In this document: positions 41,015-50,473 of the stretch, piece by piece
Layout: every line of letters begins with the position of its first letter
How positions within the stretch are numbered: the stretch's first letter is position 1
Program-made: the position numbers and the translations under genes
The notes under the pieces: model-generated
What the model was told of the DNA's origin: nothing
Database searches by the model: none
What the model saw: the letters and a program-made list of their open reading frames with translations, nothing else
Assembly (NCBI GenBank): GCA_937915375.1
Contig: CALDMO010000042.1
Span: 1-64,000 of the forward strand
DNA: 64,000 bases
DNA from: an uncultured Marvinbryantia sp.
GTDB taxonomy: Bacteria > Bacillota > Clostridia > Lachnospirales > Lachnospiraceae
Direction of reading: 5' to 3'

Positions 41015-43921
41015 CTATCTCGGTACCTCTACCATGATATATGCTTCTACCTGGTCGAATTCCTTCAGATCATTGAATTTTTCAAATACCAGACCGCATT
41101 CGTAGCCTGCTCTTACTTCTTTTACGTCATCTTTAAAACGTTTCAGGGATGCCAGAGCGCCCTCAAAGATCTGCTCTCCCTCACGCGTGATGCGCACGGA
41201 GCATCCTCTCTGGAACGTACCATCCAGCACGTAGGAACCAGCGATCGTGCCGACACCGGAAGCCTTGAAGATCTGACGCACCTCTGCATGACCGATTACT
41301 TTTTCCTCAAATACCGGATCAAGCATTCCCTTCATTGCCGCTTCCACATCTGCAATCGCATCGTAAATTACGCGATACAGTCTTACGTCTACGTTTTCAC
41401 GTTCCGCCGTCGCCTTTGCTGTCACATCCGGACGCACATTAAAGCCGATGATGATCGCGCTGGAAGCGGATGCCAGCGTAACGTCAGATTCATTGATCGC
41501 GCCTACGCCGCCGTGGATCACCTTGACCGCCACTTCCTCATTGGAAAGCTTCAAGAGACTCTGTTTTACCGCCTCCACAGATCCCTGTACGTCTGCTTTA
41601 ACGATGATATTCAGTTCTTTGATATTGCCTGCCTGAATCTGAGTAAACAGATCATCCAGAGACATTCTCGCCTTGGTTTCTTCCAGCAATTTTTCTTTAT
41701 TCTGGCTGATAAAGGTCTCCGCAAAATTGCGCGCCTCTTTGTCATTATCGCAAGCTACAAATACTTCACCTGCGTTCGGAACATCGGAAAGACCGAGGAT
41801 CTCTACCGGTGTAGACGGGCCAGCTTCCTTTACTCTTCTTCCCTTATCATCGATCATCGCACGAACCTTGCCGTGGCAGGCGCCAGCCGCGATCGCATCA
41901 CCAACATGCAGGATACCTTTTTGTACCAGTACAGTCGCAACCGGACCTTTTCCTTTATCAAGCTCTGCCTCGATTACAAGACCTCTTGCTTTACGGTTCG
42001 GGTTTGCTTTTAATTCCGCTACCTCTGCCGTTAAAAGAATCATTTCCAGCAAATTATCCAGACCTTCATGCGTATGTGCGGATACCGGAACAAAAATCGT
42101 GCTTCCGCCCCAGTCTTCCGGAATCAGTTCATATTCGGAAAGCTCCTGTTTTACACGGTCGATATTCGCACTCGGTTTATCAATCTTATTGATCGCTACG
42201 ATAATTTCTGTACCAGCCGCTTTCGCGTGGCTGATCGCCTCAACGGTCTGCGGCATCACGCCGTCATCTGCCGCAACAACCAGAATCGCGATATCCGTCG
42301 CATTCGCACCGCGCATTCGCATAGCGGTAAATGCCTCATGTCCCGGTGTATCCAGGAAGGTGATCTTCTGACCGTTTACAGATACCATATATGCGCCGAT
42401 GTGCTGTGTGATACCTCCAGACTCTTTTGCCGTCACATGCGTATCACGAATGGCATCCAGAAGAGAAGTCTTACCGTGGTCAACGTGACCCATTACACAG
42501 ACAACCGGCGGTCTGGAAACAAGTGTTTCTTCCGCATCGTCCTCTTCTTTGAGCAATTCCTCAATCACATCTACCTTAACCTCGTGTTCTGCAATGCAAT
42601 TGTATTCCAGCGCGATTTCTTCCGCCATATCATAGTCAATCTCATGATTTACAGTTACCATCGTGCCCTGCATAAACAGCTTTTTCACGATTGCCGCTGC
42701 CTGTACTTTCAGGATATCGGCAAGTTCACGCACAGTCATGCGATCCGGAAGCGTTATATTTCTGATCTCGTCTTCCTTCTTCTGTACCGGAGCCTCTACC
42801 GGTTTTACCGGCTTAATGAACTTACCGGCTGTTTTTCCATTCTTTGACGCGTTTCCGCGGGAGTTTGAGCCTCCCTGACCTTTTTCCTGTCTGTCAAATT
42901 TATCTCGTTTGTTGTTATATTTTTCCTTATCCTTATCATTGCGCATTCTGGACTCTTTTGTTACCGGCTTGCTGCCCATATCCGGCTGCGGTACGGAAAG
43001 TCCTCTGCCGCCCTGATTTCTGCCCTGGCCGCGATTGTCTCTGCCCTGACCGCCTCGATTATCTCTGTCACGACCGTCCTTATCGCCAAAGTTTCGCTGG
43101 CCGCCGCGGTTATCTCTGTCACCAAAACTTCTGTTCTGACCGCCGCGATTATTTCTGTCGCGATTCTGTCCATCCTTATCGCCAAAGCTTCTGCCCTGAC
43201 CGCCGCGATTATCTCTGTCGCCAAAATTTCTGTTCTGGCCGCCGCGATTATTTCTGTCGCGATTTTCCTGCTGGCCTTCTCTGCCCTCGCGGTTAAACGT
43301 TCTGCCGCCGCGCTGTCCGCTGTTATTATTTTTTCCGGCTTCCCCACGATTATTCTGATTATTCTGCGGACGGTTTTCTGCCGCTTTTACTGCCGGCTTT
43401 TCACCCTGTGCCGCGCGTACTTCCGGCTGTGTACTCTCTGCCTTTACCGGAGCTGCTTTTTTCTCTGCTGCCGCTGTCGGTTTTTCTGCCGGAGCTGCCG
43501 TTTTTTCCATCGGAGCCGCCTTTTCCGCTGCCGGACGTGTCTGCTGCGCTGTTTTCTTCTGCGCTGCCGGACGCTGTGCCGTTTTGTCCTCAATTGTCTT
43601 CATACCTGCCGGTTTCTGAATACCGTTACGACTGTTCTGAGAGCGGAAAATTCTGGTAATATTTTTCTTCTTCGAAGAAGCCTCACCCGCCGAGCGCGCA
43701 CCTTCTTCCGCCGCTGCCGATTTCTCTGCCGGCGCCGTTTTTTCCGCTGCCTGACGCACCGGTCTGCTGCTGACATTTTTCTTAACCAGATCCACCTGAT
43801 CCTCCTCCAGCATACTCATATGACTCTTTATTTCAACTCCTCTATCTGTCAGAAAACTGATTACTTCTTTATTTGTTCTGCCCAGTTCTCTTGCTAATTC
43901 ATGCACTCTCATTTTCGACAT
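41015..43921 (-). CDS. infB: Translation initiation factor IF-2
   Basis: GTPase that places initiator tRNA on the ribosome, 968 residues. The IF2_N motif is at the start (KMRVHELARELGRTNKEVISFL). A long Ala/Lys/Pro and RGG-rich disordered region covers about 60-390, followed by a second IF2_N domain (RMTVRELADILKVQAAAIVKKLF), the G domain (GHVDHGKT at about 477, DTPGHE, NKID) and domains II-IV. The ATG at 43921 follows GGAGGTAG. The repeated DRDNRGGQ units between about 207 and 304 are unusual. Confidence 0.98.
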   Translation of the reverse strand: MSKMRVHELARELGRTNKEVISFLTDRGVEIKSHMSMLEEDQVDLVKKNVSSRPVRQAAEKTAPAEKSAAAEEGARSAGEASSKKKNITRIFRSQNSRNGIQKPAGMKTIEDKTAQRPAAQKKTAQQTRPAAEKAAPMEKTAAPAEKPTAAAEKKAAPVKAESTQPEVRAAQGEKPAVKAAENRPQNNQNNRGEAGKNNNSGQRGGRTFNREGREGQQENRDRNNRGGQNRNFGDRDNRGGQGRSFGDKDGQNRDRNNRGGQNRSFGDRDNRGGQRNFGDKDGRDRDNRGGQGRDNRGQGRNQGGRGLSVPQPDMGSKPVTKESRMRNDKDKEKYNNKRDKFDRQEKGQGGSNSRGNASKNGKTAGKFIKPVKPVEAPVQKKEDEIRNITLPDRMTVRELADILKVQAAAIVKKLFMQGTMVTVNHEIDYDMAEEIALEYNCIAEHEVKVDVIEELLKEEDDAEETLVSRPPVVCVMGHVDHGKTSLLDAIRDTHVTAKESGGITQHIGAYMVSVNGQKITFLDTPGHEAFTAMRMRGANATDIAILVVAADDGVMPQTVEAISHAKAAGTEIIVAINKIDKPSANIDRVKQELSEYELIPEDWGGSTIFVPVSAHTHEGLDNLLEMILLTAEVAELKANPNRKARGLVIEAELDKGKGPVATVLVQKGILHVGDAIAAGACHGKVRAMIDDKGRRVKEAGPSTPVEILGLSDVPNAGEVFVACDNDKEARNFAETFISQNKEKLLEETKARMSLDDLFTQIQAGNIKELNIIVKADVQGSVEAVKQSLLKLSNEEVAVKVIHGGVGAINESDVTLASASSAIIIGFNVRPDVTAKATAERENVDVRLYRVIYDAIADVEAAMKGMLDPVFEEKVIGHAEVRQIFKASGVGTIAGSYVLDGTFQRGCSVRITREGEQIFEGALASLKRFKDDVKEVRAGYECGLVFEKFNDLKEFDQVEAYIMVEVPR

Positions 43922-43926
43922 ACTCA

Positions 43927-44247
43927 CTACCTCCGTTCGTCTCTGTTTACTAGTTCCTTCATGATGGCATCGGAAAGATTCGGGTCAGTCACCGCCAGAG
44001 ATGCTCGGAATTCTTTTCCCATGGCTTTTCCCAACTGTTCCTTAGTCCCGTAATCATAAATCGGCACTTCATAGTACGTACACATATTATGAAATTTCTT
44101 CTTGGTATTGTCAGAGGCCTCGGCTGACACCAGCACAACGCACGCTTTTTGGCTTTTTACCGCCTTCTCCGTAGAAAACTCACCGCTCACCGTTTTCCCC
44201 GCCCGCGTCGCCAGTCCAATGAGAGAAAGTATTTTATCTTGTTTCAA
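43927..44247 (-). CDS. ylxQ: L7Ae-family RNA-binding protein YlxQ
   Basis: A 106-residue L7Ae/L30e-fold protein (KILSLIGLATRAGKTVSGEFSTEKAVKSQKACVVLVSAEASDNTKKKF) that is expected to bind kink-turn RNA. It overlaps ylxR by 14 bases and lies immediately before infB, the standard order in Firmicutes. Confidence 0.93.
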   Translation of the reverse strand: MKQDKILSLIGLATRAGKTVSGEFSTEKAVKSQKACVVLVSAEASDNTKKKFHNMCTYYEVPIYDYGTKEQLGKAMGKEFRASLAVTDPNLSDAIMKELVNRDERR

Positions 44248-44512
44248 TCTGTTCTATCTCCTTTTTCAGACTATCATACACTTCTGCCGGAATGCTCATC
44301 TTTAATGAACGCTCCAACCCTTTGCTCTTTACCGCCTTTTCAAAACATTCTCCTGAAAAACACAGGTAAGCGCCTCTTCCATTTTTTCTGCCAGTCGTAT
44401 CCAATACGATGGTATCCTCCGGCGTACGGAGTACACGCATCATTTCTTTTTTATTTTTCATCTCCTGACACCCAATACATTTCCGCATGGGAATTTTTTT
44501 TGTCTGTCCCAT
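44234..44512 (-). CDS. ylxR: YlxR-family nucleic-acid-binding protein
   Basis: A 92-residue DUF448 protein with the signature MRKCIGCQEMKNKKEMMRVLR and GRGAYLCFSGECFEKA. YlxR binds RNA or DNA, and in Bacillus it affects transcription and RNase P. It lies between nusA and ylxQ. Confidence 0.95.
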   Translation of the reverse strand: MGQTKKIPMRKCIGCQEMKNKKEMMRVLRTPEDTIVLDTTGRKNGRGAYLCFSGECFEKAVKSKGLERSLKMSIPAEVYDSLKKEIEQIETR

Positions 44513-44527
44513 ATTCTTCTCCCGATA

Positions 44528-45682
44528 TTATTCTTCGACTACCGGTTCCTCTTCATAGCTTTCTGCTTCATATGCACCTTCGTCACTGTATTCATCATTT
44601 GTTTCTTCGTAATACTCTTCTTCCTCGTACTCGTCAAAATCACCAGCCTCGATTGCCTGTGTCTCACTCTTAATATCAATCTTATATCCGGTCAGCCTTG
44701 CAGCCAATCTCGCATTCTGCCCTTCCTTACCGATTGCAAGAGAAAGCTGGTAATCCGGTACGACAACCTGCGCCGTCTTTTCATCATTATCAGCCTCAAC
44801 ATAAATCACCTTTGCCGGACTAAGTGCGTTTTCAATCAGCAGCGCCGGATTTTCATCCCAGTTGATGATATCAATTTTTTCGCCGCGCAGCTCCTCAACG
44901 ATGCTGTTGACACGCGCGCCGTTGACACCGACACATGCACCAACTGCGTCTACATCCGGATCATTAGACCAAACCGCCATTTTGGTACGGTTTCCTGCCT
45001 CTCTGGCAATGCACTTAATCTCTACGGTTCCGTCTTTTACCTCGGTCACCTCATTTTCAAAGAGACGTTTTACCAATTCCGGATGCGTTCTGGAAACCAG
45101 AATCTTCGGTCCTTTCGGCGTATCCTTCACTTCCAGCACATAAACTTTCACACGTTCTGTCGGATGGAAGGTTTCTCCTTTCACCATCTCATTTTCATTT
45201 AAGATAGCATCCACCTTACCGAGATTGATGCTGACATTTCTGCCAAGATAACGCTGTACGATACCGGTTACAACCTCACGTTCCTTGCTGTAATATTCAT
45301 TATAAAGAACCTTGCGTTCTTCTTCGCGGATTTTCTGCAAAATCACGTTTTTGGCGTTCTGGGTGGCAATGCGTCCGAACTCCTTTGAGCGGATCTCTAC
45401 ATTTACAATATCGCCCACCTCATATCTGGAATCCTTCATCTTCGCATCGGTCAGACTAATCTCTGTTGCCGGATCTTCTACCTCTTCCACAACTGTTTTT
45501 TCTGCGTAAACCGCAAAATCGCAGGTATCCGGATTGATATCTACTTTTACGTTATCCGCCTTGCCAAAATGATTTTTACAAGCCTGTAAAAGTGACTGTT
45601 CAATTGCTTCAAGCAGAGTTGCCTTGCTGATATTTTTTTCCTTTTCCAATATGTCAAGCGCTTCCATTAATTCGTTATTCAT
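44528..45682 (-). CDS. nusA: Transcription termination/antitermination factor NusA
   Basis: RNA polymerase-binding elongation factor of 384 residues. It has the N-terminal domain (MNNELMEALDILEKEKNISKATLLEAIEQSLLQA), an S1 domain (EVVTGIVQRYLGRNVSINLG) and two KH domains (VGACVGVNGARVNSIVEELRGEKIDII; SLAIGKEGQNARLAARLTGYKIDI). An acidic Glu/Tyr tail of about 40 residues replaces the repeats of proteobacterial NusA. It lies in the rimP-nusA operon. Confidence 0.98.
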   Translation of the reverse strand: MNNELMEALDILEKEKNISKATLLEAIEQSLLQACKNHFGKADNVKVDINPDTCDFAVYAEKTVVEEVEDPATEISLTDAKMKDSRYEVGDIVNVEIRSKEFGRIATQNAKNVILQKIREEERKVLYNEYYSKEREVVTGIVQRYLGRNVSINLGKVDAILNENEMVKGETFHPTERVKVYVLEVKDTPKGPKILVSRTHPELVKRLFENEVTEVKDGTVEIKCIAREAGNRTKMAVWSNDPDVDAVGACVGVNGARVNSIVEELRGEKIDIINWDENPALLIENALSPAKVIYVEADNDEKTAQVVVPDYQLSLAIGKEGQNARLAARLTGYKIDIKSETQAIEAGDFDEYEEEEYYEETNDEYSDEGAYEAESYEEEPVVEE

Positions 45683-45728
45683 TTTCCCTTTTCCTCCTTA
45701 TAATATGGTATGGATTTCGTATTTTGTT

Positions 45729-46196
45729 TTAAAAGTCGAATGCCAATCGAATCAGCGCAATATCCGCTCTCGCAATGGTCATTTCCTCTTCATTTTCTAA
45801 AACGATTGTAACGGAATTCTTATCAAACTCTTTTAACACACCAATAAATTCCTTTTGTCTGTCAATCGCGCGAAAGGTACGGATCTCTACCTCTTCACCG
45901 ATACTTCTGATAAAATCCTTTTCCTTTTTTAGCGGACGTCCAAGTCCCGGAGAACTCACCTCAAAAATGTAGGAATCCTCCACAAAATCCTCTGCATCCA
46001 GAATATCATTTGCCGCGCGACTCACCAGTTCGCAGTCATCCACCGTAATACCGCCCGGCTTGTCAATGTAAGCGCGCAGATACCAGCTTCCGCCTTCTTT
46101 TACATATTCCACATCCACCAATTCAAATCCGTTCGCATCTACGATCGGCTGCAGAATCGCTTCCGTCTTCTGCTCGTACTCTTCTCTTTTTGTCAT
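45729..46196 (-). CDS. rimP: Ribosome maturation factor RimP
   Basis: A 155-residue factor for early 30S assembly (ANGFELVDVEYVKEGGSWYLRAYIDKPGGITVDDCELVSR, then YIFEVSSPGLGRPL). It is the first gene of the nusA-infB operon, with a leader of about 120 bases carrying a hairpin. Confidence 0.96.
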   Translation of the reverse strand: MTKREEYEQKTEAILQPIVDANGFELVDVEYVKEGGSWYLRAYIDKPGGITVDDCELVSRAANDILDAEDFVEDSYIFEVSSPGLGRPLKKEKDFIRSIGEEVEIRTFRAIDRQKEFIGVLKEFDKNSVTIVLENEEEMTIARADIALIRLAFDF

Positions 46197-46259
46197 ATTC
46201 TTTACTCCTACACACTTCAGATGGCATCCCGTTTTTCCATTTTATATCACCGGGACATA

Positions 46260-46295
46260 ACAAGAATGAGTGGACTTCGGCAGCCCACTCATACT
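46260..46295 (-). other. Leader hairpin of the rimP-nusA operon
   Basis: In the minus-strand RNA ATGAGTGG pairs with CCACTCAT around the loop GCTGCCGAAGT, between the promoter and rimP. It has no T tail, so it is a leader structure rather than a terminator. A regulatory role is inferred. Confidence 0.5.
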
Positions 46296-46320
46296 CTAGT
46301 AACATATTATCATCTTCTAC

Positions 46321-46348
46321 ATTATAGCACCCTTTTTCAAAAAAACAA
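46321..46348 (-). promoter_or_regulatory. Promoter of the rimP-nusA-infB operon
   Basis: On the minus strand TTGTTT (46343-46348), 16-base spacer, TATAAT (46321-46326). It overlaps the short gap after the ABC-F gene. Confidence 0.75.
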
Positions 46349-46379
46349 GGGCTATTTTACAAATTTGCCTGTATTTTCC

Positions 46380-48191
46380 TTATTTCTTCTGCTTTTCTAT
46401 CTGCTCCGCCAGCTCGGTAAGATATTCCCAGCGCTCCATCTTGTATTCCAGTTGCGCCTCTGCTTCTTCCTTTTCCGCCGTCAGTTCATTTAATTTTCCA
46501 TAACTGCTGGCATGCGCTGTCATCTCCTCTTCAATCTGCGCGATACGCGTCTCCAGCGCCTCAATCTCTTCATCAATGGTCTCATACTCGCGCTGCTCTT
46601 TAAAAGTAAATTTCAGCTTTTTCTCATGTCCCTTTCCGGCTGCATTTTCAGCTGCGGTCACAGATTTTGCCATTACTTTTGCTGTCTCTTCTTCTCTCGG
46701 ATGACGCCGTTCAAAAGCAATCAGATAATCAGAATAATTTCCTTCATACTGCTGGATATGTCCGTTTTCCTCAAACGCAAAAATCCGCCGCACAATACGA
46801 TCCAGAAAATAACGGTCATGAGATACTGTGATCACAATCCCGTCGAAACCATCCAGATAATCCTCCAAAATTGTCAGCGTCTGAATATCAAGGTCGTTCG
46901 TCGGCTCGTCAAGAATCAGCACGTTCGGCGCAGACATCAGCACACGCAGAAGCTGCAGGCGTCTGCGCTCGCCTCCGGAAAGCTTTCCGATCATGCTATA
47001 CTGCAGATTTCCGTCAAACAAAAACCGCTCCAGCAGCATAGCCGCCGTAATCTTGCCATCCTTTGTAGTGACATATTCACCAACCTCTTTGATGTAATCA
47101 ATCACCCGCATAGATTCGTCCATACTCTGGGCATCCTGTGAAAAATAACCGATCTTAATTGTATCACCAATCGTCACGCTTCCGGTATCCGGCTGAATTT
47201 CTCCGGTAATGATCTTTAAAAGCGTACTCTTGCCGCAGCCATTTTCCCCGATAATCCCCACGCGCTCATCACGCAGGAAAATATACGAATAGTCACGAAA
47301 CAGACAGCGCGCACCGTATGCTTTGAAAAGCTGTTCCAGCTCGATCGTCTTTTTTCCCATGCGAGTACTGACAGAACTCATCTCTACAACCGCATCCGTC
47401 ACCGGCGCCGCCTGATTCTGCATATCCTCAATACGCTGAATATGTGCTTTCTGTTTGGTGGAACGTGCCCGTGCGCCCCGCGCAAGCCATTCCAGTTCCG
47501 TACGCAAAATACTTTGCCGCTTACGCTCTGAAGCAATCTCCATATTCTGACGCGCCTCTTTTAAGCGTACAAATTCTGAATAATTACCCGGATAGGTATA
47601 AATTTTTCCTTTATCAATCTCCACAATGCGGTTCGACACCCGGTCAAGAAAATAACGGTCATGCGTTACCATCACGACCGCTCCGCGAAAACGAATCAGG
47701 TAATCTTCCAGCCAAGCTGACATTTCATTGTCCAAATGGTTCGTCGGTTCATCCAAAATCAAAATATCCGCATCAGAGAGCAGCACCTGTGCCAATGCCA
47801 CTCGTTTTTTCTGTCCGCCCGAAAGTTCGCTCATTTTCTGATAAAAATCCGGGATCTTCAGCTGATTCAGCATCGTTTTCGCATCGCTTTCCAGACTCCA
47901 CTGGTTTAATTCCGTACGGTTATCCCGCATAACCGCCTCCAGCGCAGTGCTCTTTTCATCAAATGTCTGCTGCTGCGTCAAAAACCGTATCACCACATGA
48001 TTGCCTCTGGTTACCGTCCCCTCATCTGCAGTCTCATCACCTGCCAGAATCCGCAGCAGAGTTGATTTTCCGGTACCATTAATACCGATCACACCGATCT
48101 TTTCTCCCTCATTTACCGAAAACTGCGCATCATCGAAAAGTTTTCGTTCGGTATATGCTTTCGTCAAATGTTCAATCGTTAATAAATTCAT
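46380..48191 (-). CDS. ABC-F ATPase (Uup/YfmR type)
   Basis: A 603-residue protein with two ABC domains and no membrane segments. It has P-loops GINGTGKSTLL and GENGCGKSTLL, signatures LSGGQKKR and LSGGERRR, and an interdomain linker rich in Arg/Lys. A C-terminal coiled coil (about 530-603) fits Uup/YfmR, which act on stalled ribosomes or their tRNA sites. Its start overlaps the stop of the topoisomerase A gene as ATGA. Confidence 0.93.
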   Translation of the reverse strand: MNLLTIEHLTKAYTERKLFDDAQFSVNEGEKIGVIGINGTGKSTLLRILAGDETADEGTVTRGNHVVIRFLTQQQTFDEKSTALEAVMRDNRTELNQWSLESDAKTMLNQLKIPDFYQKMSELSGGQKKRVALAQVLLSDADILILDEPTNHLDNEMSAWLEDYLIRFRGAVVMVTHDRYFLDRVSNRIVEIDKGKIYTYPGNYSEFVRLKEARQNMEIASERKRQSILRTELEWLARGARARSTKQKAHIQRIEDMQNQAAPVTDAVVEMSSVSTRMGKKTIELEQLFKAYGARCLFRDYSYIFLRDERVGIIGENGCGKSTLLKIITGEIQPDTGSVTIGDTIKIGYFSQDAQSMDESMRVIDYIKEVGEYVTTKDGKITAAMLLERFLFDGNLQYSMIGKLSGGERRRLQLLRVLMSAPNVLILDEPTNDLDIQTLTILEDYLDGFDGIVITVSHDRYFLDRIVRRIFAFEENGHIQQYEGNYSDYLIAFERRHPREEETAKVMAKSVTAAENAAGKGHEKKLKFTFKEQREYETIDEEIEALETRIAQIEEEMTAHASSYGKLNELTAEKEEAEAQLEYKMERWEYLTELAEQIEKQKK

Positions 48192-50434
48192 ACGCGTATC
48201 TTCGTTCCTTTAGTATCTCTTCCGGCAATTCTCAGCCGGTCAAGGTGAATTTCTTTTTCTTTATACAAAATAATTTTATCTGCTTCGGAGGTTGGATAAT
48301 AAATCATTTCCACACGATCATCTTTGCCGAGACGGATGCCTCGCACACCTCTTGCCGTCTTTTTCTGCAGCGGAATCTCTCCAATCGCGATACGCAGGCA
48401 GATGCCTTGCTCCGTCTTAAAAACCAATGTTTCTGCCTCATTCATGCAGTGTACGGAAATCACCTTATCGCCTTCCTGCAATTTTGTCGCCGCAATCGTC
48501 CGCTTAGAAACATCAAATTCCGCGCCTTCGACCTGTTTTACCATTCCCTGCGCAGTGCCGAAAATCAACAGAGACATCCTGATTTTCTGCAGACTTTCCA
48601 CTGCAACAATCGCTTCTTTAGAGCTGTCGTAATTACAGAAATTATCAATCGGCTTGCCCTTATCGCGGAATTTCCCAAACGGTGCGTCAAGCACCTTGAT
48701 CAAATGCTGGCTCCCCGTATCTGTAAAGACACAGATTTTATCCGTATTCATGCAGGAAATAACATAGCGGCTCTCTGCATCGGCTGCCTCCTTATTCCGC
48801 TCATAAGTCGGCACATCGATCGTTCTTGCATATCCGAAACGGTCCATCAGGAAAATGACTTCCATTTCTTCTATCTTCTTTTCCTCATAAACAGCTTCCG
48901 CCGCATTTTCCACACTGGTTCTGCGCGGACGCGCGTACTCTTTTTTCAGCGTCTCCAGTTCGCGGATGATCAGCTGCGCCATTGAGTCGTAATTATTCAG
49001 CACATCCTCATATTTCGCGATATTTTTTACAGTTATGTCATGCTCTTTCATCAGAGCTTCGATTTCCAGTCCGATCAATTTATACAGACGCATTTCCAGG
49101 ATCGCAGTTGCCTGAGCCTCCGTAAAACAAAGTTCCGCAGCCTGTTTTTTAGAGTTTCTCGATTTGAATTTAATTCCTTCTGTCACTCCGTTTACCAGAC
49201 ATTCCTTGACCTGTTTCTGATTCTTACTGCCGCGCAGGATTTCAATGATCAGATCGATCACATCGCACGCTTTGATAAGGCCCTCCTGGATTTCTTTTTT
49301 CTCCAGTTCCTTTTGCAGCAGTGTACGGTATTTTCGTGTATTTACCTCAAACTGAAAATCAATATGATGTTCAATGATTTTTTTCAATCCCAGCGTTTCC
49401 GGTCTGCCGTCCGCCACTGCCAGCATATTTACGCCGAACGTATCCTCTAAACGCGTCTTCTTATAGAGCATATTAATCAGATTATCGATATCGGCGTTTT
49501 TACGCAATTCTAACACAATACGGATTCCATCCTTAGAAGACTGATTGGAAATGTCAACAATATCCGTCGTCTTTTTGGTTTCCACCAGCGTTGCGACATC
49601 ATTTAAGAATTTACCGATATTCGCCCCCACCATCGTATACGGGATCTCCGTGATTACCAAATTCATCTTACCGCCCTTGGCTTGCTCCACCTGTACCTTT
49701 CCGCGCAGCTTAATCTTTCCAACGCCGGTCTCATAAATGGCTTTTAACTCATCCTTATTTACCACAATGCCGCCGGTCGGAAAATCCGGTCCTTGCACAT
49801 AATTCGTCAGTTCCGCAGTGGTAATATCCTTGTTTTTGATGGTCGCCACAACCGCATCCGCTACTTCTCCGAGATTGTGCGGTGGAATACTCGTCACCAT
49901 ACCAACCGCTATACCGTCAGAACCATTTACCAACAGATTCGGCAAGCGCACCGGAAGTACCTCCGGCTCTTTTTCCGTTTCATCAAAATTAGGTAAAAAG
50001 TCAACAACATTTTTATCAAGATCACTCAAAAATGCCGTCTGCGTGATCTTCTGCAGCCGTGCTTCCGTGTATCGCATCGCCGCCGCGCCATCACCCTCAA
50101 TTGAGCCAAAATTACCGTGACCATCTACCAGCGGCAGGCCTTTTTTAAACTCCTGTGCCATTACAACCAACGCTTCGTATATCGAGCTGTCACCGTGCGG
50201 ATGATATTTACCCATTGTATCGCCGACGATACGCGCGCATTTACGGTACGGACGGTCATAGCCTATGCCCAGCTCATACATATCGTAAAGCGTCCTTCTC
50301 TGCACCGGCTTAAGCCCATCGCGCACATCCGGCAGAGCGCGGGAAATAATTACACTCATAGCATAATCAATATACGATTTCTGCATAATCTCCGAGTACT
50401 CCGTCCGGATGATCTGTTCTTCTTTTCTTTCCAT
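48188..50434 (-). CDS. Type II DNA topoisomerase subunit A (GyrA/ParC family)
   Basis: Breakage-reunion subunit of 748 residues. The catalytic Tyr is Tyr122 in AMRYTEARL, and the quinolone-sensitive region reads GKYHPHGDSSIYEAL with Ser at 83-84. The C-terminal beta-pinwheel has only a degenerate GyrA box (QKKTARGVRG instead of QRRGGKG), pointing to a topoisomerase IV-like or second gyrase-like enzyme. The ATG at 50434 follows AAGGAGAG. It is paired with the B subunit upstream. Confidence 0.93.
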   Translation of the reverse strand: MERKEEQIIRTEYSEIMQKSYIDYAMSVIISRALPDVRDGLKPVQRRTLYDMYELGIGYDRPYRKCARIVGDTMGKYHPHGDSSIYEALVVMAQEFKKGLPLVDGHGNFGSIEGDGAAAMRYTEARLQKITQTAFLSDLDKNVVDFLPNFDETEKEPEVLPVRLPNLLVNGSDGIAVGMVTSIPPHNLGEVADAVVATIKNKDITTAELTNYVQGPDFPTGGIVVNKDELKAIYETGVGKIKLRGKVQVEQAKGGKMNLVITEIPYTMVGANIGKFLNDVATLVETKKTTDIVDISNQSSKDGIRIVLELRKNADIDNLINMLYKKTRLEDTFGVNMLAVADGRPETLGLKKIIEHHIDFQFEVNTRKYRTLLQKELEKKEIQEGLIKACDVIDLIIEILRGSKNQKQVKECLVNGVTEGIKFKSRNSKKQAAELCFTEAQATAILEMRLYKLIGLEIEALMKEHDITVKNIAKYEDVLNNYDSMAQLIIRELETLKKEYARPRRTSVENAAEAVYEEKKIEEMEVIFLMDRFGYARTIDVPTYERNKEAADAESRYVISCMNTDKICVFTDTGSQHLIKVLDAPFGKFRDKGKPIDNFCNYDSSKEAIVAVESLQKIRMSLLIFGTAQGMVKQVEGAEFDVSKRTIAATKLQEGDKVISVHCMNEAETLVFKTEQGICLRIAIGEIPLQKKTARGVRGIRLGKDDRVEMIYYPTSEADKIILYKEKEIHLDRLRIAGRDTKGTKIRV

Positions 50435-50473
50435 GTGACTCTCCTTAATCATGGTAAACTGCTGCAAAATATC

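Noticed and set aside
40907..42847. Long plus-strand frames opposite infB
   Set aside because: Shadows of the infB reading frame; no ribosome sites and no recognisable domains.
42961..43347. Tandem repeats in infB considered as a CRISPR or satellite
   Set aside because: They stay in frame and encode Arg-Gly-Asp-rich protein repeats with variable units, not constant repeats with unique spacers. No CRISPR array or cas gene was seen in the window.
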